Shown piece by piece: positions 10,785 to 21,391 of a stretch of DNA of 64,000 nucleotides; position 1 is the stretch's first letter; each line of letters begins with the position of its first letter. The notes beneath the pieces are model-generated. The model searched no databases, was not told the origin of the DNA, and saw only the letters and a program-made list of their open reading frames with translations. Source of the stretch: Otatea glauca (taxonomy: Eukaryota; Streptophyta; Magnoliopsida; Poales; Poaceae); contig JAYEVK010000236.1 of assembly GCA_036346275.1 (NCBI GenBank), positions 1-64,000 of the forward strand, written 5' to 3'. The position numbers were made by a program, and so were the translations under genes.

Positions 10785-12832
10785 TTCCATATAGTTTCAG
10801 GTAGTAACTTTTTAATGTTCACGATTTTTTAGAAAGAGTTTTGGAACTCGGTCGTGGTTTTATGGCGTTTCTTAATTATAAATTGATCATAACTTTTGAG
10901 TTTTTTTGGTAATTAAGTTTTAGGTTATGTGCAGCCTCTCAGCTAGGTTTTATCATTGCTCTTTTAATTCTTGGGAAGATGAAATGGAATGGGGCATGTC
11001 ATGCTGATGCTACATATATAGCTTAAAAATGAAGAACTACACATGTAAGTCCTGTCAATCGTCCTGATCAATAAGGTGAAAACTGATGTTGCACTTAATT
11101 TGAAAAGCTTCACAGAAATAAGACAACACCTTGGACGAGAAGCTGGACCAGTAAAGCATAATTCTGACGTGAATTACAAGGACTGTGACGTTCCATCATG
11201 CATGATAACGTGTAAAGCGCACAAATTACAGACGGAAAAGAAACCCTAGCTACTTGTGTCCCGTAAGTGTGCCTTTCACATTTGCTCTTTGCTCATCAGT
11301 TAGGGAGACATGCATGCATATATATGTACAGTGCACGCATAGACATGCATGCAATGCAAAGCAATATGCAAATGCGACACAGTTGTTTGTAAAGAGATCA
11401 AGGACAAGGGGAAAGGTGAAAGAGAGTCATCCCGAGAAGATGAGCTAGCTTTTCCATTCCCATTCTCCCATAGCTCTACCTTTGATTGATTGATTAATTT
11501 GTTAGTAATTTCTTGTTTGCTTTGGCCATGGATGTATGCACGCATGCATATATACATGGATCAAGGTGTGGTGAAATGATCACACATCTTTTCTTATCCT
11601 CTCTCTGTCTGTCTCTCTCTCCATTGTCTAAGTACTAGTAGTCATCAGAGAGTTGCATGCCACCAAATTTTGCCCATGGGGGAGATCGAAGGGAAAGGGA
11701 AAGGGAAAGGATCGATGATGAGAAAGAAAGAGGCCGGGACGACATCACACCATCCCCACTATGCTTCTCGCATCATTGGTCATCACTGCATGCATCGAAA
11801 AAAAGAAAGAAAAACAAGGTAGCGCAAAGTGCATCTCATTTTCATAAGAGACGATGCATCACTTTCGCTGCCATAGCCGGCCACCCCCATATACTGATGG
11901 GTGCTTGTACAGAAAGGTCGGGAGAAAGAGAGAGGCGTGTGCATGCATGGCCCATGCATGCCAACGAGTACTATATATGTATTAAAAGAAAACATTGAAA
12001 CACTGCTTTTAACAAAATATATTTTATGTGGGCTTTGAAGCCCAGGATAAATGGAAGCGCCCCACTTGGGCAAATGGTATTCATTTTCGTTGCTCCCCAC
12101 TAAGTTTAGACATTGTCAGCGAGAACGACATGCCAGCGAGCAAGCGACTGACCGAGACATATCGATCAAATTATCTAAGCGGCTTTAACAAAAATAAAGG
12201 CGATTAACTCCATCTTTAATGCCTAAGTAGTATGAATTAAAGCCACTAGTCGTTCTAACTAATCATGCTTGATTAGGAAATTAAGGCAGCTTCTATCTGC
12301 TGGCATACTCATGTATACTCTACTTGACATAGACTTACGGACAGTGTCTCAAACGTAGAAATTAATAGCGGCAGTCTAGCACTAAGCACACGCATGGATG
12401 GACATGCATGGGACCATGCACCGGTAGATGAGACGTTGCTTTATAATTAGTACATATATATATATCCTCCTATCTAGAAGAAGCTAGACTAACGACTCCC
12501 TACATTAAGCATAATGCAGAAATGCAAGCATTATCTCTCATGCATATATACACACACTAATAGTGTGTTCGTCCGTTGTAACGAAATACCAAACAGTACA
12601 TTATATAGCACTTTTCTTTCACACGTATTAAACGAACCAACTAACCAAATGAGGGCCAAAAATATATATCAACTGCCATATAGTATGACTGAGGCAGAAT
12701 GACCACATTCTACAGAATAAAGTGATTGCTAAAATATTTTTGTACATTACAAGATTCAGAACCCAAACATTAAAAACTAGGACTAAGTAACAAACAAATT
12801 GAAACTACACACCAATTTTTTTTCTTTTTTTT
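10785..12832. other. Intergenic region downstream of the unknown gene
   Basis: No supported coding region. The stretch is rich in CATGCATG and ATATATGTA strings and in AG-rich tracts (11690-11740). It lies 3' of the last exon at 12833-12939, so part near 12700-12832 (with a T-rich run that is A-rich on the minus strand) may be that gene's 3' untranslated region. Several 60-110 codon ORFs here are low complexity. Confidence 0.5.
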
Positions 12833-12939
12833 TCATTCCACAAAAGCCCTGACAAAGTCCAGCCTGTTCTGGTTGATGTGAATGCTAGTTAGCACCACTC
12901 CTTTAGTAATAACACCACGAATGCTTCTCCAAAGCAGAG
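12833..12939 (-). CDS. Last coding exon of an unidentified host gene
   Basis: The exon begins after a TACAG acceptor at 12940-12944 and runs 2 bases plus 34 codons to a TGA at 12833-12835. It reads LLWRSIRGVITKGVV, then LTSIHINQNRLDFVRAFVE at the C-terminus. Amphipathic and well-formed, it contrasts with the noise in the other frames. I do not recognise the family. The CACTA element starts at 12945, just upstream of the acceptor. Further exons on the same strand are supported at 20196-20301, 20570-20665 and 28548-28645; that they form one gene is inferred from strand, order and phase. A connecting exon must exist between 20196 and 12939, since the phases do not match directly. Confidence 0.6.
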
Positions 12940-15111
12940 CTGTACACTACTACAGAAAGGTTTATATTAGACTCTTCTTCACAGACGGTTTTAAAAAACC
13001 GTCTGTTATGATGTGGGACCCCGTTCTTGCGAACAGGATTCTCCATGTGATCACTGTACTAGTACCATGATCAGTGGCTAGTACTCACATGTTTACAACA
13101 TTCATATCACAACCACACAAGAAACAAACCGATACATATATAAGCAGGATAATTATACAAAGCTTAATATTTTACAAAGATTTAACAGCAGAAATTAAAG
13201 AGTCAAAAGAACTCCAAAAGCCTTGCGGTTTGCCCACTAAACCCTCAGGCAACTGACTAGGCAAAACCAAGGGGAAATCATCGTCGAAAACCCCGTGCCC
13301 TGCTTGGAAATAAGAATCATCCGGCACTTCGCAGGCTTCGTCCTCTGAGATAGCAAATGCATGATTGAGTACATTGGTACTCAGCAAGACTTATAGTGTT
13401 TGACAAATGCAATTAAATAATCATGCAGGCTAAGCAAAGACAGGCTACAGGTTATTTTGCACTTGTATAAACATTTAAAAGTATGAATATAATAGATTAA
13501 TTACAACATCGCATTTTTAAATTAGGCATTTGAGAGACATAAAGCGGTAAGCAAATATCCAAGTCTTCCAACCCAGTCTACCTGACTGCAAAGGTCCCCG
13601 GTGTCTATCCTCTGACACACAAAGTGGTTGCAAAGCGGTTTCCAAACCAAACCCATTTTGAGAAAATACAAAGACTCTAACATTGGAATAACTTCACCAA
13701 GTGCCCATGACCACGGGCGTGGCTAATCGATTAGATTTTACACTCTGCAGAGGTGTACAACTTTACCCACAAGGAATGATCAACCTCTTTTGCCAGGCCA
13801 GATAACACACTTCCTTCGGTGTGTTGGCAAGGAGATCATACAGAGCCGTTACATTATCTAGACGTGGCTTTAAACCAGCCCGGGACGTTTGACCCTCGCC
13901 ATAGAAACAGAAACACTCAGCCAAGCCGTGGATCCACTTTCATCACACCCAACACCACGCCTCTGTTCATGGCAAGGTGTACACCGTTGCATTGGTATGT
14001 AGAAACCCTATAAGCGGACTGTTGGAATGCCTATGCAATCTCTCGCCTTCCTTTGATGCAAAGCCACATCTAAATAACTTAATAGGCTAAGATGTCCCAT
14101 ACTAGCCCTCGTGGTTGCCGGAAACCTTGGATCTATAGCGTCCCATCGCTCGGTCCTTAATCAAACACAGACGATACTCCACCTTATACTCGTGCAACTC
14201 CTTTTGCACCCGGCTATTGCCAATAATCGCCGCGTCAAACCATAGTTTTATTTTGGGTTTTAACCAAAGTACCGACAACTTTTTCCCAAAGAGGACCATA
14301 CATTTGTTGAAAAGACCAAAAACATAAAGCAGACGGCTTAAGCAAGAGTAATATGCTAGCGATTATACCCCAAAGACATTAAGCATGTCTAGCTCATACT
14401 TAGGTTTACAAGATTCACAGTGCATACAAATTAAGGAAAGCCATAATGTACAGGAGTAACTACAATTTTCTACCCAAGATAGCATTTCTATGGGAATTAG
14501 GAATGCATAATACATTGGCAAAAACAACATAATGTAGGTGAATTATCGGGTTCAACATGCTCAAGGGTGCTTGCCTTGCACTCATTTGTGCAGCTCGAGA
14601 TCGGATCTGCGACGAGTCGTCTTCCTCCTCGAGGGGCGTCGGATTCTACGTCGATCAAGCGGAAAACATAGCAAATATCTAAATTTAGTAAGGGCAAAAG
14701 AAAACAAACGATAAACCAAATAAAGATTCACTGCGAGAAAATAGGAGTATATTTTAGGGGTTGAATTATAGGATTTCAAGACTTCATGATCTAGGTAATT
14801 ACACTAACACATTGCTAAAGACTTTTATGATGAACAAATATGGGTTCTCTCATAAATTTTCTATTCTTGAATTGCGAATTCAAGAGGCTAAAATTATAAA
14901 TTCTTATATTTATAACTTGAATTATAGTAGCTAAAATTATCGGACTAATAAAATTTAAAACATAAGATAAAGGGTTATGCTGTGAATAGCACTTAGCCTT
15001 AGCGGCGCATAAGGAAAAGGGGTTGATTAAGCTAAATCTACTAAGCTGGGTTACTAGATTAGTTCATGGTTTGAGTCCATTTAATCTATATTTTAATTAT
15101 TTAATTTCCTA

Positions 15112-15114
15112 TAC

Positions 15115-15150
<36 letters not shown>

Positions 15151-15152
15151 AT
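15112..15152. repeat. Microsatellite (AT)n(GT)n
   Basis: A run of alternating AT followed by alternating GT within the solo LTR. Length is likely polymorphic. Confidence 0.95.
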
Positions 15153-16411
15153 TTGGCACTTGGGTTATTTCATATTTCTAATGGTAGTTCAAATCAAATT
15201 TACCCCTTAATTATTTTGGCAAGTTCAAGCATTCTACTGCCTCTCTATAATTCAGAAAATCAAATTTTACTCAATTCATATTTCTTCCATACAGTTAAAC
15301 ATATCTAAATTTTTAGTGTATTGAATGCAAAACTTAAATGGAAAGTAGTTCAAAAATACATGAAAATTAAATATTTTTATATATTTGAACTTCTGGAAGC
15401 ATAAGGATTCCAAATAAATTAGTTTCATTAAATTCTAAGTTTGTTTGCAGAATTTTTGCATAAAGCATATCCTTAGCCCTTTTATTCAAATTTAAATTTC
15501 AAAATCACCCAGAGATCATTTTCAAAATATTTGTGCATATTTTAAAAGTACCTGATTTTACATGAATATAGAATCTCATTTCACTAATTTTGGAGTTATG
15601 ATTCAAAAGTTATGGACAATTGAAGTTGCTCGGTTTTGGAAAATGCTTGAAATTCCAAAATCTGTTGTCATTGTTGGAAGCGTCTTTCGGCTTTTAGCGT
15701 ATTTGGCGCGTTTAGATTATATCGGTCGGTGACAACCGACCCCACCGTTAGCAAGCGGGCTAACACACTTGAGGTGGACGAGAGGCTAGCAGTGCGACAC
15801 GGTCTTGTGCGCCAGGTGATTCGGTGAGGTATGCGCAATCGACAACCCGACCCGGTCGGCGACACGGCGAGAGCCGGTCTCGGCTTGCCGCCAGCGAACT
15901 AGCTCGCGCGATGGAATGGGTAACACCATGAGCATGAGCACGTTCGTGCGCACCCAGGGCGTTACCCGTTCGTCGGGGGGTGGCTGAAAAGGTAGTCGGC
16001 GCAGGAGGGGCGGCGGCCGCCATGGCTACGAGAGCAAAAGCTCGCTGACGGCCACAATTCCGCCGGGAAAGTACGGGGTGAGTATCAGTGAGTCACAAGG
16101 GTTCCATTTCACCTGATGATGCGGTCGGGGATGAACTGGGGACGGCTGCCAACAGTCGTCGGCCGAGAAGAAGAAGAACGGCGGAAAAGATGAGCTGCAA
16201 CCAAAACAAGTGAAAAACACCAGTTGGTCAGGGTTCCAAGGGGCACTGCGGAGCTCTAGGATGGACTAATTGCACAATTTGCTACCGAATGAGCTGGATT
16301 CGCTGTTTTCCCTCCTTGACTCTGCGGCAACAGCGAAGAAAGCGGAGGCTAGAGAGGCCTGAGGCTAAAGAAGAAAGCGGGAGGAAGAGGGAAGCTCACT
16401 GCGATGCGAGA

Positions 16412-16425
16412 GGTACTTATAGGTG
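16412..16425 (-). promoter_or_regulatory. Putative LTR promoter TATA box (solo LTR)
   Basis: The minus strand reads CCACCTATAAGTACCTC, a good TATA match about 1.16 kb from the minus-strand LTR start and followed by pyrimidine-rich sequence. In the 3' LTR of the element at 52339 a similar CCTATAAATTGAACC occurs about 0.6 kb in, supporting a shared U3 promoter. Confidence 0.5.
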
Positions 16426-17581
16426 GAGTGAAGTCGCTCCACGAGATTTGAACGCATGAAATGTGCGGCTCGGTTACATGCGAGAGGTGGCGAGATGGCG
16501 CGAGGTTCTCTGAACTCGAGACAGCTCGGTATGGCGAGTCACGACAGCGGGAGGATCGAGGTTGAGCCATGGCGCATGGGATTGGCGAGTGCCGAGGCTG
16601 TGGAGAAGCGAGAGAGAGTCGGTAGGCGAAGTCTCGCGACTTCGCTCGGCGGTGAGGAAAAGGGAGAAGAAAAGAAGCCAAAGGTGTGGCGGGACCAGGG
16701 TCCACCGGTCGGTGAGAACCGCCGACACCACCTTGCGCTAGGGAATGGGCGGCACACCACAGGACCCACACATCGTGAGTGCCTCTGGAATCGGGATAGA
16801 CTCATCTCTAGACAACTCAAGATGGGCATTAAAATCGCCATCGGATCAAGGTCAATTTTCTAAAACTTTTTACTGGTATCTAATGGAAATTTTCACCACG
16901 TAGTAAAAATATTAGCTCAAAATATACTATATAGATTTTATATAAATTCGACAACATGCCTTCATCCGAATTTACATTTTAGTATTTTATTTATTTAAGG
17001 GTGTAAATCATGCTAATTATTTTTAAAAAATTTGTGAGAGTTTATTTTGGTTTATAGATATCTCTATAAATATTTAAATTCAAATTATTGATTAAATATT
17101 TTATAAAAATTCGACATGATGATTTTAGTTTTCAATGGCTCTATTCTTGAATTTTAAAAGGCATAGACGTCATGATAAATTTTGATATTTTACAAGACGT
17201 AGTCTATGCTCTGAGGTGTTATGGTAATTTTATGACTCCAGATAATCTTCTAATATCTTCTAGTAATTCCGACTTCTACTGTTTCTAGTCAAAAGAGATG
17301 GTTAAATATTTTATTTGTTTACATTCCTGCACATAAAAATTTTACTTGATGATTTTACTGGTTTACCAGCATGGATAAAGCCCCATGGTAATTTTTATAA
17401 ATTTTAATTTTACCTTTTTATCTCTTTACCATTTTCCATTCATTAATTCCATTTGTTGGATTTTTCATACAAAGCATAAATCCAAGGAAAATCCAAATAA
17501 AACCAATAATACTAAGAAAACTCGAAATAAGTGTATTCAAATTCAATATATTCATTTTTATTATATTTTTGGGATGTTACA

Positions 17582-17785
17582 TATGACAAACACAGAGGCG
17601 GTTCTATAGTGCAGCCGTCGGTGATTTAATCCTGAGCGGTTCTCTTTATGAACCGTCGGTCATATCCTGAGCGGTTTTAGTTAAAACTCATACGTGATCA
17701 TATCACAGACGGTTTTAACTAGGAACCGTCTATGATAAAATAATATCACGGACGGTTCTAACTTGGAACCGTCGTGATATGACTG
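17582..17785. repeat. CACTA subterminal repeats, left side
   Basis: Multiple inverted copies of the CACGGACGGTTCTAACTTGG / AACCGTCTATGATA type, at a spacing of 30-50 bp. In En/Spm-like elements such repeats bind the transposase. They continue the array begun at 12985-13006 and were split off by the solo LTR. Confidence 0.85.
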
Positions 17786-18720
17786 AAGCCCTATGTAACC
17801 ATACAGATAGAGGTTTGTAGCGCTTGATTCATGCGTTTCGTCTCCTACAAACCCTAGTCCCCCGACAATCCTCCTTCCCGGCGACCTCCTCCCGGTGACT
17901 TTCGAGAGCACCTACTTCTCCCCGTCGACTAGCTCCTCCTCCACGAGCACCTTCCCCATCGGCTACCTCCTCCTCCTCTCTGTCAGCTGCCCTCGTCCGC
18001 GAGCACCTCCTCCTCCCTGTCGGCTACCTCCTCGTCCGCGAGCACCTCCTCCTCATCTCCGTCGGTGAGTTGTGTATGAAACCAATATACTTGACTAGGT
18101 TATTGTGTTTGTGAATGATATTTGTAAATGATGTTTAGAAAGAATGAGGCTGTATCTAAAGAATTGTAGCTCAAATGCTTGACTAGGGAAACCGATATGC
18201 TTGACAAGGGAAACCATTTTGAGTTTGTAAATTAATGATGTTTGTGAATGATGTTTAGAAGGAATGAGGCTGTATATGGGATTCATGATGGTTGAACAAA
18301 AGCGTATATAGGATTCATGAGAGGTCAAACATAAAATTCTTAGCAAGTGCATATATATATGGCTTAGCAGGTGCATAGCTTAGCAAGCTCTAATGCCTCA
18401 TTAGGTCACATAGCATAATTTCATTTTCTATGTTAATATGTTGGGATCTTTATTTCTTTGTATGGATTAGTTTGCTAGCTAGGCCTGAGGTATATATATA
18501 GCAGAACATAAAATTCATATAATGTAGAATTCAACATTAAACTTGTTATATCACACAAGGATTGATGTCTTGGAGCTACTATGTGTTGAATGTTCAATGC
18601 TTCTTTTGTACCTATATTAGGTGATAATGTTTGAAACTTATGTACGTGTCATCCTATCTCTATCTTGCATCCCCATATTGAAGTGAACACCTATTCATTA
18701 TAATATATTTATGGTAAAGA
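17786..18720 (+). other. CACTA internal region: GC-rich leader and AT-rich spacer
   Basis: 17870-18065 is a pyrimidine-rich, GC-rich stretch with repeated CCTCCTCC and a GGTGAGT-like donor near 18064, resembling the 5' leader and first exon of grass CACTA elements read on the plus strand. 18066-18720 is AT-rich intron-like sequence with short direct repeats (CTTGACTAGG/CTTGACAAGG, GGGAAACC, GAATGAGGCTGTAT). No transposase was recognised. Confidence 0.5.
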
Positions 18721-19174
18721 CATGAAAAAGCTGTTAGAAACTAAACAAAAACTTGAGGCGGAGATCGAAAAGCTGAAGGAAATATGAGATAACAGAAAAG
18801 ATTTGTGAGATCAAACAAGAACTAAAAGATATTGATGATAAACACAAGATATCGAATCCTTAACACGGCACTCATCGATGGGACCGCATGAGGGCAAATG
18901 CAAAGTGGAAGAAGCTAAAGCTAAGCTTGTAGAGGTAATATGAAGGTTTCTAATCTTGAATTCAATATAGTTCTTGCCCTTCTCACAACAACATGATCGC
19001 TTTTAATTTTTAGGGATTGAGAGATATGGTGAAGATCAATCGGTTATTGATGTCAAACAAATTGGCATTGTCTTTGGAGTTATGGAACTTGAGAGAGAAC
19101 CAGAAGCCTCTATTGCGGAAGCTATGGCACATATGATGGAAGACATGAAAAACTATAAGATTTTCTTGTCTTGA
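18721..19174 (+). pseudogene. Decayed coiled-coil ORF in the CACTA element
   Basis: From the ATG at 18722 the frame reads MKKLLETKQKLEAEIEKLKE then a stop. A one-base shift restores EITEKICEIKQELKDIDDKH, so a single-base frameshift breaks a Lys/Glu-rich heptad coiled coil. After an intron-like gap with an acceptor near 19013 a further open stretch reads YGEDQSVIDVKQIG, VMELEREPEASIAEAM and ends KNYKIFLS at 19174. I recognise no named family. Position within the CACTA termini suggests either a relic of an element-encoded accessory protein or a captured host fragment. Confidence 0.45.
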
Positions 19175-19341
19175 ATTACGAAATAATATGGTTTCTAGCT
19201 AAACACTTATTGATATTTGTGGTATATATCATACTTTGTTAATATATTGTTACCTGAACTATAAAATATTTTGTTATCATATTTATGGTATCATATTTTT
19301 GGTAAGGTCTTGTGATCTTGAACTATGAAATAATATTTTCC

Positions 19342-19668
19342 CCTAACTCTCTTGGCAGAACTTCCATGATTAGTATCTGATGTTCGAAATTTTATTCTCC
19401 TTAGATATTTATGCAATGACATTTACAAGACACAACTAATTATAGATTTTGTAATTCAATATCAAAACACCCTAAATGCATTGAGGCAACAGCTTGTCTG
19501 ATGAGAGGGTCATAGAAATGTTGCATCAATGCATCTAGGATGTTTTGATATTGAATTGCAAAATCTATAATTGGTTGTGTCTTATAAATGTCATTGCATA
19601 AATATCTAAGGAGAATAAAATTTCGAACATCAGACACTAATCATGAAAGTTCTGCCAAGAGAGTTAGG
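19342..19668. repeat. Large inverted repeat (143 bp arms, 41 nt loop)
   Basis: The left arm 19342-19484 begins CCTAACTCTCTTGGCAGAAC and the right arm 19526-19668 is its reverse complement (ends GTTCTGCCAAGAGAGTTAGG). I count about seven differences, all transitions, giving roughly 95% identity without indels. The loop is 19485-19525. Any transcript across it on either strand would fold into a long hairpin. The sequence lies between the coiled-coil relic and the right subterminal repeats of the CACTA element. Confidence 0.93.
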
Positions 19669-19679
19669 AAGAAAAAACT

Positions 19680-19934
19680 ATAACTGAGCGGTTCTATTTA
19701 AAAACCGTATGTGATTACTTATCATTAGAGGCGGTTCTATTGTAGAACCGTCTAAGACAAAAGATCATCACAGACGGTTCGTAAATAGAACCGTTTATGA
19801 TATTAGTTTTCTTGACGGTTCGGAAACCGTCTGTGATGTGCCTTCTCATCACTGACACATTTTTGCAGACGGTTCACAAAACCGTCAGCGATAAGGTTTT
19901 CGAACCGTCTGTGATGAGTTTTTCTGTAGTAGTG
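19680..19934. repeat. CACTA subterminal repeats and right terminus
   Basis: Seven or more copies of the ACAGACGGTTC / GAACCGTCTGTGATG module in both orientations, ending in TTTCTGTAGTAGTG. The density and orientation match transposase-binding arrays of En/Spm-like elements. Confidence 0.88.
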
Positions 19935-19937
19935 ATA

Positions 19938-20195
19938 ACTCCAGGTAAAACAGACTCATCACATACAATTTCACCATGTAAAATGAATGCAGACAACCCA
20001 TTTCAGTTAATAATAAACATCATATATAATATTTAAACATGCAACCTCTTTTGGAGTGTGCTAAACAAGTCTTTATATATGCACCATGAAAGCCACTGTC
20101 AGGTCTTTTGAACCTAGTCTTGCTCCTCTGGTTGATTCAAGCCACTTAACCAGAGAGAGCGCTCAAGTTTGTTACCTACTTTGTAGACTGGTTAC
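19938..20195. other. Intron or unresolved exon of the unknown gene
   Basis: Minus-strand reading frames here include SLVKWLESTRGARLGSKDL (about 20105-20160), with a stop shortly after, and a short frame near 20050. Neither has splice sites I can defend, yet a connecting exon is needed to link the phase of 20196-20301 with that of 12833-12939. Confidence 0.35.
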
Positions 20196-20301
20196 CTGAT
20201 AACTGATCACGTCACAAGTATTTGCAGGTTGTTGAAAATCCTTCTCCTGAAAATACGCATTTTGGCAGTTTGCGCTCAACTTTGAAGGTAGACAGCATGC
20301 A
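20196..20301 (-). CDS. Internal exon, unidentified host gene
   Basis: It is bounded by an acceptor TTTTGTAG at 20302-20309 and a donor CAG/GTAACC at 20195. One base plus 35 codons read ACCLPSKLSANCQNAYFQEK and end PANTCDVISYQ. A plus-strand frame with its own plausible sites (GCAG at 20225-20228, then VVENPSPENTHFGSLRSTLK) overlaps, so the strand is judged by consistency with the neighbouring exons. Four cysteines stand out. No family recognised. Confidence 0.42.
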
Positions 20302-20569
20302 CTACAAAACAATTGCCATCAAACTCCAATGTTCTGAAATGCATCCTATCAAAAAATATTTTCCAATGTACTAGAATTTCTACTCCCAAGTCTTAGACAA
20401 TGTTCCCGATAAATAAATGCATTTACATTATTGTAATATTGTTAAGGAAACAATATATATGACCTATCTTTATGCACATTAAAAACTTTTAAAAGATTAC
20501 GGCCATTAAAAGGAAGCCAAAATGGCGTCAAGAAATTTGTACTTAGAATTTCAATTCGAACATCAGTAC
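20302..20569 (-). other. Intron of the unknown gene
   Basis: AT-rich, bounded by the donor CAG/GTACTG at 20569 and the acceptor TTTTGTAG at 20302. No coding signal seen. Confidence 0.45.
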
Positions 20570-20665
20570 CTGATTGATGGCTTGGTTGGCTCCAGCATCA
20601 TACAGCTCAGGAGGACGACCAAAAATGGGTAAAATAAGTGGTGTGATATCCTGACTTACCTCCAA
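20570..20665 (-). CDS. Internal exon, unidentified host gene
   Basis: The exon is 32 codons in phase 0, between an acceptor ATGTAG at 20666-20671 and a donor AATCAG/GTACTG at 20570/20569. It reads LEVSQDITPLILPIF then GRPPELYDAGANQAINQ. The sequence is compositionally protein-like and the splice sites are canonical. I do not recognise the protein. It lies just downstream, in transcription order, of the copia insertion at 21043-26365. Confidence 0.55.
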
Positions 20666-21042
20666 CTACATGTGAAACTTGATTGAACATCACAAACAGT
20701 TTTTTTTCTTTGATACGTGCACTGCACATATCATATTTTATGCCTTCATAAGGCTATACAGAAGTACTTTGGCCACAAGACTTGTTGAATATCTGCGAAG
20801 GCTGGCCACAGTGCATAAGGAAAAGAAACATTTCTAAGAAAGAGAAATCTGCCACTCAATGAAGGAAGAAGATTTGATACAGCCGTTCCTGATGATGTAA
20901 TTACTATTGTGGGCTTTCAGGAACCTCTCCCATAGCCAAGAGCATGAAATCCAAGTGATCGTTCATCGTAACATGATATGCAAGTTGCAAGAGGATGGCT
21001 TGTAGTGGAAGTGCAAGTTGGCATGATCTTGACACTTGAGCT
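20666..21042 (-). other. Intron sequence left of the copia element
   Basis: No supported coding region. It includes the copia target site GAGCT at 21038-21042. Confidence 0.5.
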
Positions 21043-21268
21043 TGTTAGGGTTTGTAGATGCAAAACACACGTACAAGAGGGAGACAATATTTTACGTGGA
21101 AACCCTTGCGGGAAAAAACCACAGGAAACAAATGCACTATTTGGTTCAACCTTTACATGTACATAGGGGTGGCATATATAGCCAATTAGGATTCCGAAAT
21201 TATAGGAGATACGGTATACAAAAAATATGGTAAGTTAGGATTTGAGGCATCCGTAATTATCCCTAACA
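21043..21268 (-). repeat. 3' LTR of the copia element
   Basis: 226 bp, TGTTAGGGTTTGTAGATGCA to ATTATCCCTAACA as written on the plus strand; perfect terminal inverted TGTTAGGG/CCCTAACA. Its differences from the other LTR are mostly transitions. Confidence 0.95.
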
Positions 21269-21279
21269 AACCTCCCCTT
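21269..21279 (-). promoter_or_regulatory. Polypurine tract (copia)
   Basis: On the minus strand it reads AAGGGGAGGTT immediately before the 3' LTR. This is the expected RNase H-resistant primer for plus-strand DNA synthesis. Confidence 0.85.
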
Positions 21280-21391
21280 GACTCGAAATCCATAATGAAT
21301 TGTCTCCAAAAAACCCCGAAGGGCAATTAAGCACCATGAATGCCAACCAAGTCAAGGCAATGCTTGGACTTGGTATTTGAAAGTGTCTTGG

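Larger units (their letters stand above)
13012..17581 (-). mobile_element. Solo gypsy LTR (4570 bp) with TSD TATGA
   Basis: It starts TGTGGGACCCC at 13012 and ends GGGATGTTACA at 17581. Both flanks are TATGA (13007-13011 and 17582-17586), a perfect 5 bp target duplication. No internal region is present, so it is a solo LTR left by LTR-LTR recombination. It shares with G0 and with the element at 52339 the block at about 13722-13830 (CACTCTGCAGAGGTGTACAA). It interrupts the left subterminal repeats of the CACTA element. Confidence 0.95.
12945..19934. mobile_element. CACTA (En/Spm) transposon, nonautonomous, with nested LTR
   Basis: Terminal inverted repeats are CACTACTACAGAAA at 12945 and TTTCTGTAGTAGTG ending at 19934. 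Flanking triplets are GTA (12942-12944) and ATA (19935-19937), a 3 bp target duplication with one change. Subterminal copies of ACAGACGGTTNNAAAACCGTCTG-like repeats occur at both ends. Without the inserted solo LTR (13012-17581 plus one TSD copy) it is about 2.4 kb. It has no recognisable transposase, only a decayed coiled-coil ORF at 18721-19174 and a large hairpin at 19342-19668. It needs transposase from elsewhere. It sits in the last intron of the unknown gene, 5 bases from the following exon. Confidence 0.9.

Noticed and set aside
11560..11760. Possible miRNA precursor near the CT-rich and AG-rich tracts
   Set aside because: No known plant miRNA sequence was recognised and the complementarity is low-complexity (CTCTCT with AGAGAG) only.
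17882..18065. Repeated CTCCTCC / GAGCACCTCC runs as a possible CRISPR-like or satellite array
   Set aside because: Irregular, low-complexity pyrimidine repeats in a CACTA leader; no spacer structure, and the genome is eukaryotic.
19440..19637. Minus-strand ORF of 65 codons
   Set aside because: It lies within the large hairpin and is explained by the inverted repeat rather than by a protein.
20229..20288. Plus-strand exon candidate VVENPSPENTHFGSLRSTLK with GCAG acceptor and GTAGAC donor
   Set aside because: Overlaps the minus-strand exon 20196-20301, which fits the neighbouring minus-strand exons better; the strand choice is not certain.
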